DNA from: an uncultured Archangium sp.
GTDB lineage: Bacteria; Myxococcota; Myxococcia; Myxococcales; Myxococcaceae
Direction of reading: 5' to 3'
DNA: 18,841 nucleotides
Assembly: GCA_946479335.1 (NCBI GenBank)
Contig: CAMLFP010000068.1
Span: 1 to 18,841 of the forward strand
Positions 1-6,360 of the stretch are shown here, piece after piece; within the stretch, counting starts at the first letter, position 1; every line of letters begins with the position of its first letter. The translations under genes and the position numbers were made by a program. Under the pieces are notes generated by a model, which was not told the DNA's origin, did not search any database, and was given only the letters and a program-made list of their open reading frames with translations.

Positions 1-488
1 AAGAGTTCGGTGAGCGCGCGGTTGAGCAGCTCACTGCGCGGCTTGGGGATCAGCCCGCCCAGCGCGCGTGACGCGACCACGGCCGGCAGCAGCACCGCGT
101 TGAAGTAGCTCACGAAGGTCACCTGGAAGCCCGCGCTCGAGAGGTGCGAGACCAGCTGGGTGCGCGTGTAGCCGGGCAGCGACGGCGCGGTGACGACGAC
201 CTGGCCGTCCCACACGAGGTGCTCGCGGAGCGTCGAGAGGGTGTCGATGCCCGACATCGGCGCGAGCGCGTCGAAGGCGCAGGCGACGTCCCACTTCCCT
301 GAAGGGAGCGCGCTGCTCGCGGCGTGCGTCACGGCGCCGAATGAAGCGAGCAGCGGCCGGAGGCCCTCGGCTTCGTGCGTGACGTCGAGGATGCGGCGCG
401 CGGTGCGCGGGAGCAGGTGCTGGGTGAGGACCGCGTTCACCACGCGGCGGCGGCCGGCGAAGTACCAGTGGCGCTCATCGGGAGTCAT
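1..488 (-). CDS. Class I SAM methyltransferase-like protein, 3' end off window, degenerate SAM motif
   Basis: The gene reads leftward from ATG at 488; 162 codons are visible and the C-terminus is outside the window. The start (DERHWYFAGRRRVV, residues 4-17) matches the HWWFxGRR opening of a class I SAM-dependent methyltransferase group. Residues 66-80 (WDVACAFDALAPM) and 94-102 (DGQVVVTAP) correspond to the usual FDLV..DVLEH and GGxLVVTVP strands. The SAM-binding motif I is not canonical: where a glycine-rich DVGCGTG loop is expected, residues 35-42 read DVTHEAEG. The acidic ribose-binding residue after strand 2 is missing, and the stretch up to strand 4 is short. It may be inactive or bind something else. 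The ATG overlaps the aat stop codon (ATGA, 4 bp), so it is probably translated by coupling. Fold assignment is fairly good; activity is doubtful. Confidence 0.7.
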   Translation of the reverse strand, partial: MTPDERHWYFAGRRRVVNAVLTQHLLPRTARRILDVTHEAEGLRPLLASFGAVTHAASSALPSGKWDVACAFDALAPMSGIDTLSTLREHLVWDGQVVVTAPSLPGYTRTQLVSHLSSAGFQVTFVSYFNAVLLPAVVASRALGGLIPKPRSELLNRALTEL

Positions 489-1168
489 GGCGTGAGGCTC
501 CACTTTCCGCGGCGGGTGGGGTGCGCCGTCAGCACCGCGAGTCTGTCGATGAAGCGCCAGCGGGGCCAGCCCACCGCGCCGAAGCGCGCGAGGTGCTGCG
601 TCTGTTGTTGGCAGTCGACGAGCTCCACGCCCCAGCTGCGCATCCACTCCACCAGGGTGACGAAGGCGACCTTCGAGGCGTCGTCGGCGCGCGCGAACAT
701 CGACTCGCCGTAGAACACGTGGCCCAGCGACACGCCGTAGAGCCCGCCCACCAGCTGGCCGTCGCGCCACGCCTCGGCGCTGTGGGCCAGGCCGAGCTCG
801 TGGAGCTTCACGTACGCCTTGCGCATGTCGCGCGTGATCCACGTGCCGTGCTGGCCGGGGCGCCGCGTCTGCGCGCAGGCGTCGATGACGGCCTCGAAGG
901 CCGTGTCGAGGCGCACCTCGTAGTCGCCGCGCTTCATCACCTTGCGCAGCGACTTCGGCACGTGGAGCGACTTCGTCTCCAGCACGAAGCGCGGGTCGGG
1001 GCAGTGCCACAGAATGGGCAGCCCCTCGCTGTACCAGGGGAAGATGCCGCGCCGGTAGGCCTCCTCGAGGCGCGCGGGCTTCAGGTCGCCGCCGACGGCG
1101 ATGATGCCGTCAACGTCGGTCTCCTCCGGAGGTGGAAAAGACAGCGGGTCACCACCGAGGAAGTGCAT
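485..1168 (-). CDS. aat: Leucyl/phenylalanyl-tRNA--protein transferase
   Basis: This cytoplasmic enzyme transfers Leu or Phe from charged tRNA to proteins with N-terminal Arg or Lys, creating N-degrons that ClpS/ClpAP recognise. The 227-aa length is normal for the family. Family motifs appear in order: FPPPEE (11-16), AVGGDL (24-29), YRRGIFPWY (38-46), ILW..PDPRFVL (52-63), HGTWI (107-111), GGLYGVSLG (141-149), GESMF (154-158), DASK (163-166), DCQ (185-187) and HLARFGA (192-198). The usual WW before SPDPR is WHC here, a mild variation. The ATG is 3 bp after the stop of the upstream LEA_2 lipoprotein gene, with no clear Shine-Dalgarno of its own, and the stop overlaps the methyltransferase-like gene. 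It is therefore an internal member of a leftward operon. Identification is firm. Confidence 0.96.
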   Translation of the reverse strand: MHFLGGDPLSFPPPEETDVDGIIAVGGDLKPARLEEAYRRGIFPWYSEGLPILWHCPDPRFVLETKSLHVPKSLRKVMKRGDYEVRLDTAFEAVIDACAQTRRPGQHGTWITRDMRKAYVKLHELGLAHSAEAWRDGQLVGGLYGVSLGHVFYGESMFARADDASKVAFVTLVEWMRSWGVELVDCQQQTQHLARFGAVGWPRWRFIDRLAVLTAHPTRRGKWSLTP

Positions 1169-1171
1169 CGT

Positions 1172-1963
1172 TCAGCGGGTCAGCTTGATCTCGCCGGTGG
1201 TGTCGAGCGTCTCGGAGGACAGCGGCGTGGTGAGCGTGCCCTTCAGCACCCACGGCACCAGCTTGCTCTTGACGATCTTCGCCGCGTCTTTCCCGTGCGT
1301 CTCTTCGTTCATCGTGGCGGTCACCTCGAAGACGCCGGTCGACGCGGGCGACACGCGGTCACCCTTGCCGACGGTGCCCTTGCTCAGCTCCTTGCCGGCC
1401 ATGCTGATGGCGTAGTCGACGCCGGTGAGGCTCAGCTCGAAGGGGTTGGGGTTCACCACGCCGAGGCGGAAGGTGGCCTGCACCTCCACCTCGCTGAAGC
1501 GGCCCGCGTCGACCTCGTTGAGCTTCAAGTGCGGGAGGCGCGGCGTGCGCACCTCCTTCGACTTGGCGAAGGGCACCTCGAAGTGCTGGTCGCCGATGGA
1601 GATGAAGAGCGTGCCGCGCAGCGCGAGCAGCAGCGAACCGCCGCGCGCGTCCATCGCCTTGAGCTCCTCTTCGTCTTTCACGTACTCGAGGCGCTCGGAG
1701 AGTTCGAAGGTGGTGCCCGAGAGCTTCGTGTCGCCGCTGCGCTTCACGGCGCCGTCGACCACGAACTCCCACGCGGCGTGGTCGAGCGTGTACGCGCCCT
1801 CGGCCTGCACGGTGCCGGTGTACTTCACCTCCACCGAGGTCAGGCTCTGCGTGACGATGACGAAGTCCTGCTCCGGCAGCGTGGGGGCGGCGACGGGCAC
1901 CACCTCGGGCGCGGTCTTGCAGGCGGCGAGGCACAGCAACAGCGCGGCGAGGGTCTTCTTCAT
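1172..1963 (-). CDS. LEA_2/WHy-domain lipoprotein, apparently with two tandem domains
   Basis: The 263-aa product begins with a lipoprotein signal (MKKTLAALLLCLAAC, lipobox LAAC, Cys15), so it is probably anchored in an envelope membrane. Residues about 147-262 match the LEA_2 (water stress/hypersensitive response, LEA14-like) pattern, most clearly FRLGVVNPNPFELSLTGVDY (165-184) followed by a MAGKEL..GTVG turn. Residues about 35-145 look like a diverged second copy: QSLTSVEVKYTG, then WEFVVDGAVKRSGD, then ALRGTLFISIG, parallel to the VLKGTLTT strand near the end. LEA_2 proteins are linked to desiccation tolerance in plants and some bacteria; in bacterial lipoproteins the role is mostly unknown. 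The ATG overlaps the preceding gene's TGA (ATGA). Family call is good; function is inferred. Confidence 0.85.
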   Translation of the reverse strand: MKKTLAALLLCLAACKTAPEVVPVAAPTLPEQDFVIVTQSLTSVEVKYTGTVQAEGAYTLDHAAWEFVVDGAVKRSGDTKLSGTTFELSERLEYVKDEEELKAMDARGGSLLLALRGTLFISIGDQHFEVPFAKSKEVRTPRLPHLKLNEVDAGRFSEVEVQATFRLGVVNPNPFELSLTGVDYAISMAGKELSKGTVGKGDRVSPASTGVFEVTATMNEETHGKDAAKIVKSKLVPWVLKGTLTTPLSSETLDTTGEIKLTR

Positions 1964-2721
1964 GGGGTCGCTCCGAGGCTGCAGGGGTCGGTACCGGCGT
2001 CGAGGTCGATGTCGCGGATGTTCTGGAGGTAATACGGCACGCCGCCCGCGATGATGGTCGACGACGGCGTGACGCGCGTGAAGCCGACGCCGGGCACGAA
2101 GATGCGCTGCGTGTCTGACTTCGCGGCGGGGGTGCTGTTGAAAATCATCGAGAAGCCACCGTCGGTCGAGATGGCCGGGTTCAGGGTGGTGAGTTCGCCA
2201 GGCGAGGCTTCGACGGTGGTGATGCGGTACGAGACGCCGGTGTTGGTGGTGCCGGTGGAGAGGCGCTCGTCGCGGGTGGTGTCGATCTCCGCGCCGGCGA
2301 TGGTGCCCATCGGCAACCACTGCACGCCGTCGACCGCGTTGTCCTTCAGGTACGTGGCCGAGCTGCCGCCGGAGATGCGGCGCGCGAGCGTCAGCGTGCC
2401 GCCGGGGAGGGTGAAGAAGTCCTGCCCCTTGATCTGCCCGGAGCTGTAGTAGTCGACCTCGATGGTCTGCACGTTGCCTTCGAGCGTGAAGAGGCCCTTC
2501 ACGTAGATGGCGTAGGTCTGCGGGTACTCCGCGACGGTGGACGAAGACGAGAACTCGAAGCAGCGCTTGAAGGTGAGGCCGAACTCGTTCTGCGCGGCGC
2601 AGTCGAGGCCGCAGCTGGTGTCAGGGCCGGCGTCGACGGGCTCCTGGTGCGGTTGAGGGCAGGCGCAGAAGGCGAGGGCGGCGACGGCGAGGGCGGCGGA
2701 AGAACGCATGAGGCCGCTCAT
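1960..2721 (-). CDS. Small secreted lipoprotein of unknown function
   Basis: The product is 253 aa from ATG 2721, or 249 aa from ATG 2709. I prefer 2721 because GGA/GGAAT lies about 10 bases upstream, whereas 2709 has no ribosome site. An alanine-rich signal sequence ends at a weak lipobox (FCAC), followed by a short Asp/Pro-rich linker with PVDAGPD and then Cys-containing SCGLDC. That linker style recurs in other secreted proteins of the window. The rest is beta-rich with repeated Thr/Ser/Gly and no recognisable domain or catalytic motif. Two further cysteines (KRCFEF and the C-terminal DPCSLG) may form a disulphide. The gene sits between the ASH/PKD lipoprotein and the LEA_2 lipoprotein, overlapping the latter by 4 bp. 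I do not recognise its family. Confidence 0.8.
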   Translation of the reverse strand: MSGLMRSSAALAVAALAFCACPQPHQEPVDAGPDTSCGLDCAAQNEFGLTFKRCFEFSSSSTVAEYPQTYAIYVKGLFTLEGNVQTIEVDYYSSGQIKGQDFFTLPGGTLTLARRISGGSSATYLKDNAVDGVQWLPMGTIAGAEIDTTRDERLSTGTTNTGVSYRITTVEASPGELTTLNPAISTDGGFSMIFNSTPAAKSDTQRIFVPGVGFTRVTPSSTIIAGGVPYYLQNIRDIDLDAGTDPCSLGATP

Positions 2722-2782
2722 AGTGAGAAATTCCGCTCACGGCGACAGCGGCTTTGCGGGCGAGGTCTCGGCGTTGCGGGCT
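2722..2782 (-). other. 60-bp gap with a weak stem around the ribosome site of the small lipoprotein gene
   Basis: On the minus strand a 5-bp inverted repeat, GTGAG (2740-2736) and CTCAC (2727-2723), encloses an 8-base loop that holds the GGA ribosome-binding core just upstream of ATG 2721. The stem is short and could be chance. No terminator is visible in the gap, so the upstream 598-aa gene may be cotranscribed. Confidence 0.2.
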
Positions 2783-4579
2783 TCAGCGCGGCTCGAGCAC
2801 GTACGGCGGCGCGCACTCGAGGGTGAGGTTCGCGCGCTGGCCGTAGCGCGCGGCGCCGCTGGCTGCGGTGATGACCACGCCCGCGTCGCTGCCCGGCGCG
2901 GGCCAGGTGATGTCGACGGCGTGGAGGAGCTGGCAGGGCGCGCCCAGCGTCACGGGGAGCTCCGCGGTCGCGGCGGTCTCTCCGTGGAGGAACACGCTCA
3001 CCGTCGCGGCGGTCGACGGCAGGCAGCGGCCGGAGGTGGAGACGCCCGCGTCGTCGGGCGCGAGGTCGGCGACGCAGGCCTGCCCCGCCGGGCAATTGCA
3101 GGCCTCTCCGTCGCGGCAGGCGGTGGTCAGCGTGCAGCTCTGCGGCGTGCCCACCGCGCGCGTGTCGCGGTACTCGTGCACGTAGATGCCGAAGGTGCAG
3201 GCGCCGGTGCCGCAGTCGGGGTGCTCGAGCGAGATGGCTTCGACGCGCGGGTCACCGCCGGTGCTGTCGAACAACATCCACGGGTCGCCGTCGCTGCCGG
3301 GCGCGCCCCAGTCGTAGCTGTTGAACCCGGCCAGCAACGAGAGCCCGCTGAGGTCGCTCTGCGCGGTGAACGGCTGCGCGCCGGGCTTCACGAAGTGGAG
3401 ATCGAGATCGACCCCCGGCGTGGACCACGTCAGCTGCGTCACCAGGTCGGCCGCGACGCCGACCTGCACGGTGACGCTGGCGTTGGCGGTGTGCCCCTGC
3501 GCGTCTTGCAGCGCGAGCGTCACCTCGTACGCGCCCGACACCACCGGGCGGAAGCGGGGGAAGGGCGTGGTGGCGTCGACCAGCGTCGCGGTGCTGCCCG
3601 GCGGCTGCGAGGTGAGGCTCCAGGCGTACGAGAGCCCGGCGCGCCCGTCGTCGGGGTCGAAGCTGCACGTGGTGTCATCGGGCGTGGAGAAGGGCGAGAG
3701 CGTCACCTCGGTGCGCGGCATCACCGGCGCGGCGCTCCCGAAGGCGACGTCTTGCGGCGTGCCTCCGGCCGGCGTGAGGCGCAGCAGCCCGGCGCACGCC
3801 GTCGGCGGGAGGTTGTCACGCACCGAGCCGTGCATCGTGAAGCGCGCCGAGGCCGCGTCGGTCGCGTCGGAGGTCAGGTCGATGGTGCCGTCGAACAGCA
3901 GGTGCACGGTGTCGGCCGGCTGGAACACCACCGCGAGGGACTGCTCGGTGCCCGCGGCGATGCGCAGCCCGCCGGGAGGCAGCGTCGCGTTGCCCACGAA
4001 GGAGAAGCCGGCGCCCGACAGCGTGAGTGACGAGAGCAGCACGTCGACGTCACCGGTGGCCTTGAGCGCCAGCCGCGGCAGGCCGCTCACGTCGATGGGG
4101 CGCAGGCGCGCGGAGGGCTCCGGGGGAAAGGTGACGTCGTTGCCGGCGATGGTGGCGCTGCAGGCGCTCTCGCACCGCCACGTCGCCGAGAGGGTCGGGA
4201 GCGCGCCGCGCCCGTGCAGCGTCACCCGCTGCTCCGGGTGCTCGGCGTCGTCGCTCGCGATGACCAGCGTGCCCGACACCTCGCCCTCCTCGGTGGGCGA
4301 GAAGGTGAGGCGCAGCGACGCCTGGCCGAGGGCGGTCACCTGGTCGGGCGCGGAGGCGACGGCGATCTCCGAGGTGCCCTCCACGCGCACCGAGGTGAGG
4401 TCGACGGCGGTGGCGGTCTCGGCCTCCAGCGTCACCACGCGCGCCTCGCTGGCGCCCACCTTCGCGAAGCCGAGGTCGAGATCGGCCGGCACCCGCAGCG
4501 ACGGCCGCACGTCGTTGGCGCGGTTCTCACGGCAGCCCAAAACAGCCACACACAGAAGAAACAGCAGGCCAGGGCGCAT
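2783..4579 (-). CDS. Large surface lipoprotein with ASH, PKD and LDLH-type C-terminal domains
   Basis: The product is 598 aa from ATG 4579; a TTG just before it is less likely to be the start. The signal MRPGLLFLLCVAVLGC ends in a good lipobox (VLGC, Cys16). Residues about 27-124 look like an ASH/choice-of-anchor-D domain (LDLGFAKVGASEARVVTL ... LTFSPTEEGEVSGTLVIASDD). Residues about 128-252 look like a second, diverged copy (VVFQPADTVHLLFDGTIDLTSD). Residues about 255-375 read as a PKD-like fold (PPTACAG ... CSFDPDDGRAGLSYAWSL ... YEVTLALQDAQG). From 380 on, TWSTPGVDLDLHFVKP resembles the VDLDLH motif of YfaP/DUF2135-type domains. This last domain carries a Cys-rich insert at 482-519. The gene probably works outside the cell as an adhesive or structural protein. 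No enzyme motif is seen and no clear ribosome site precedes the ATG. Confidence 0.85.
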   Translation of the reverse strand: MRPGLLFLLCVAVLGCRENRANDVRPSLRVPADLDLGFAKVGASEARVVTLEAETATAVDLTSVRVEGTSEIAVASAPDQVTALGQASLRLTFSPTEEGEVSGTLVIASDDAEHPEQRVTLHGRGALPTLSATWRCESACSATIAGNDVTFPPEPSARLRPIDVSGLPRLALKATGDVDVLLSSLTLSGAGFSFVGNATLPPGGLRIAAGTEQSLAVVFQPADTVHLLFDGTIDLTSDATDAASARFTMHGSVRDNLPPTACAGLLRLTPAGGTPQDVAFGSAAPVMPRTEVTLSPFSTPDDTTCSFDPDDGRAGLSYAWSLTSQPPGSTATLVDATTPFPRFRPVVSGAYEVTLALQDAQGHTANASVTVQVGVAADLVTQLTWSTPGVDLDLHFVKPGAQPFTAQSDLSGLSLLAGFNSYDWGAPGSDGDPWMLFDSTGGDPRVEAISLEHPDCGTGACTFGIYVHEYRDTRAVGTPQSCTLTTACRDGEACNCPAGQACVADLAPDDAGVSTSGRCLPSTAATVSVFLHGETAATAELPVTLGAPCQLLHAVDITWPAPGSDAGVVITAASGAARYGQRANLTLECAPPYVLEPR

Positions 4580-4636
4580 CAAGTTGACGCATCATGGCAG
4601 CAACGCAGGTACCCTGCCATCGCGAGGGCGCACGCA
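4580..4636. promoter_or_regulatory. Divergent control region between the lipoprotein run and the metallopeptidase-trehalose operon
   Basis: This 57-bp gap is the only place from which the left- and right-reading gene runs can both start. TTGACG (4584-4589) could be a plus-strand -35 element, but the nearest -10-like TACCCT (4610-4615) is 20 bp away, longer than ideal. I see no confident minus-strand promoter. The gap also holds a perfect inverted repeat, listed separately. Confidence 0.45.
4594..4620. promoter_or_regulatory. Perfect 7-bp inverted repeat, candidate operator
   Basis: ATGGCAG (4594-4600) and CTGCCAT (4614-4620) are exact reverse complements separated by 13 bp. The half-site centres are therefore 20 bp apart, close to two helical turns, as expected for a dimeric regulator. 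The site lies 14 bp from the ATG of the minus-strand lipoprotein and 16 bp from the GTG of the plus-strand metallopeptidase, so a bound protein could affect both. No regulator gene is adjacent. Confidence 0.4.
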
Positions 4637-5260
4637 GTGAAAGTGTCGACCAAGAGCCGCCGGCCCGACTTCACGCAAGGCGTGAACGCGCTCATCCGGC
4701 ACGTGGCCATCGCCCACCGGGAGTTCGCGCACCTCGACGCGACGCGCATCCTCGTGGTGGCGGGTGAAGCGCGGCGCGCGTCGCGGGGCACCGCGCGGCC
4801 GCTGGCGTTCTCGGGCGGCAAGCGCACCGATTCACTGGGGCGCAAGAAGCCGCTGGTGAAGCTGTACGGGAGGCGCATCCTCTACAGCATCACGCTGCGG
4901 CCGCTCTTCTTCCGCCGCTCGACGCCACGGCAGCGCGTCGCCACGGTGCTGCACGAGCTCTTCCACATCAGCCGGCACTTCGACGGCACGCTCGACCACC
5001 AGCGCCGCCACCAGGCGGCCGGCGAGGGCTTCGAGGTGGAGTTCGCGCCCATCGAGCGCCGGGTGTGGCGCGCGCTGCCGCCGGAGCTCATCGCGCCCTT
5101 CGCCTGGGATGGGGAGGTGCGGGTGCTGCAGTGGCTGGAGAAGCCGCAGAGCTGGCTCCCCGGGGAGCGCGCCTCGCACCGCACCGTCTACACCGAGAAG
5201 CACCTGTTCGAAGGCATCGTGCGAATGAAGACCAAGAGTGTAAGAGGCGCCGCATCATGA
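4637..5260 (+). CDS. Putative small zinc metallopeptidase (HELFH motif)
   Basis: The product is 207 aa from GTG 4637. I chose this start because GAGGG (4624-4628) lies 8 bases upstream and no in-frame ATG fits; GTG 4643 is an alternative. The key signature is VLHELFHISRHFDG (104-117), an HExxH zinc site (His106, Glu107, His110). His121 or His125, in LDHQRRH, could be the third ligand. The spacing and the preceding strand (KLYGRRILYSITLRPLFF) resemble a group of small metallopeptidase-like proteins of phages and archaea with a HELLHI..F.G.L..H pattern. There is no signal peptide, so it is probably cytoplasmic. The basic N-terminus (KVSTKSRR) is notable. The stop overlaps the ATPase start by 4 bp (ATGA), suggesting coupled production. 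Family and substrate are uncertain. Confidence 0.75.
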   Translation: MKVSTKSRRPDFTQGVNALIRHVAIAHREFAHLDATRILVVAGEARRASRGTARPLAFSGGKRTDSLGRKKPLVKLYGRRILYSITLRPLFFRRSTPRQRVATVLHELFHISRHFDGTLDHQRRHQAAGEGFEVEFAPIERRVWRALPPELIAPFAWDGEVRVLQWLEKPQSWLPGERASHRTVYTEKHLFEGIVRMKTKSVRGAAS

Positions 5261-6321
5261 CCTCCACGCTGCATCCGCTGGCCGGGCGGTACCTCGACGC
5301 GCTCGACGCGCCTCCTGAAGCGCTCCGCGCCCGTAAAGACTTCGATGATGAACTCGCCGCGCTGTTGACCGGCGGCCACCACGTCTGCATCCGCGGGTTC
5401 TGGCGGGTGGGCAAGACCACGCTGATGCGCGGCGTGCTGGCCCGCGCCTGCGAGCGCACGGGCGGCGCGGCCTTCGTGCTCGACGTCCGCGACCCGGAGC
5501 GCGACGACGGGCTGCCCCAGTCGGTCGACGCGGTGCTGGCGCGCGTGACGGCGAAGGTGAACGAGTTCCTCGCGCGCGTGGGCGCCACCGAGCTGAAGGC
5601 CGACCCGAAGAGGCCGCTCGACGTGCTGGGCGAGCTGGCGGCGCCGCTGTTCGTCGGCTTCGACGAGCTCATCTCGCTGGTGCACCTCGGCGCCGAGGCC
5701 GCGGGCGGCCTCCTCGAGCTGCTGCTCACCACGCCGAAGAACGTGCGGGTGGTGGTGGTGTGTCACCGGCACCGCGACGCCGACGCGCTCTTCGAAGAGA
5801 AGGTCGTCAACCGCGGCGGCGTGGCCACTGCCAACGTGCAGCCCATCTCCGACGAGGAGCTGGTGACGCTGGTGCAGACCCCCGCGCAGGAATGCGGCGT
5901 CACCTTCGAGAACGAGGCGCTGGGCGCGCTGGCGGAGATCTCCGGCAACCGCCCGTGGGAGCTGCTCTCGCTGTGCGCGATGGTGGCCTCGAAGCTGCCC
6001 GCTGACTTCACCGGCGTCATCACGCCCGACCAGTGCGACGCGCTGGTCGACCTCGACGTGCTGGGCGAGAGCGACGAGGGCCGCGCGCTCATCGAGAACT
6101 TCCTGCGAATCCTGGTCACGGCGATGAACGCCGAGGAGCGCACGGTGATGGAGCTGCTCTCGGCGGGCAAGGAAGGCGAGGCCACCGAAGACGCGCTCAC
6201 GCGGCTGCAGGAGGCGGGCTTCGTGGTCGCCACCGACGAGGGCTTCGCGGTGAACGGCGCGCTCGTCGAGTACGTGTGCGCGGCCATCGTCGACGGCGCG
6301 ATCCGCGTCTCGGTCGAATGA
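5257..6321 (+). CDS. P-loop ATPase (archaeal ATPase_2/STAND-like) with C-terminal winged-helix-like region
   Basis: The product is 354 aa from ATG 5257, with AAGAGG (5242-5247) 9 bases upstream. Walker A is GFWRVGKT (47-54), preceded by RKDFDDELAALLTGGHHVCI, the layout of stand-alone regulatory ATPases that respond to a partner. Walker B is LFVGFDE (131-137). A sensor-1-like strand, VRVVVVCHRHRDADALF, spans 163-179. ISGNRPWELLSLCAMVA (228-244) resembles the GGxPyLLQ helix of the PF01637 (ATPase_2) type. Residues about 289-347 (NAEERTVMELLSAGKEGEATEDALTRL..AGFVVATDEGFAV) have the winged-helix shape often seen at the C-terminus of this class. No membrane segment is visible. It is coupled to the upstream metallopeptidase, so the two may form one ATP-dependent module. 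The function is not known. Confidence 0.82.
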   Translation: MTSTLHPLAGRYLDALDAPPEALRARKDFDDELAALLTGGHHVCIRGFWRVGKTTLMRGVLARACERTGGAAFVLDVRDPERDDGLPQSVDAVLARVTAKVNEFLARVGATELKADPKRPLDVLGELAAPLFVGFDELISLVHLGAEAAGGLLELLLTTPKNVRVVVVCHRHRDADALFEEKVVNRGGVATANVQPISDEELVTLVQTPAQECGVTFENEALGALAEISGNRPWELLSLCAMVASKLPADFTGVITPDQCDALVDLDVLGESDEGRALIENFLRILVTAMNAEERTVMELLSAGKEGEATEDALTRLQEAGFVVATDEGFAVNGALVEYVCAAIVDGAIRVSVE

Positions 6322-6360
6322 GGGTTGTCGGAGACGGCCGGGAGCATGTACAGCTGATGG

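Noticed and set aside
521..2032. A 503-codon plus-strand open frame over aat and the LEA_2 gene
   Set aside because: It would cut across two well-supported minus-strand genes and has no signal or motif.
4584..4615. TTGACG plus TACCCT as a full sigma70 promoter
   Set aside because: The spacer is 20 bp and the -10 matches poorly; kept only as a weak note.
4637..6321. Calling the metallopeptidase-ATPase pair a known phage defence system
   Set aside because: No nuclease, TIR, nucleotidyltransferase or other named defence domain is present, and the neighbours are metabolic.
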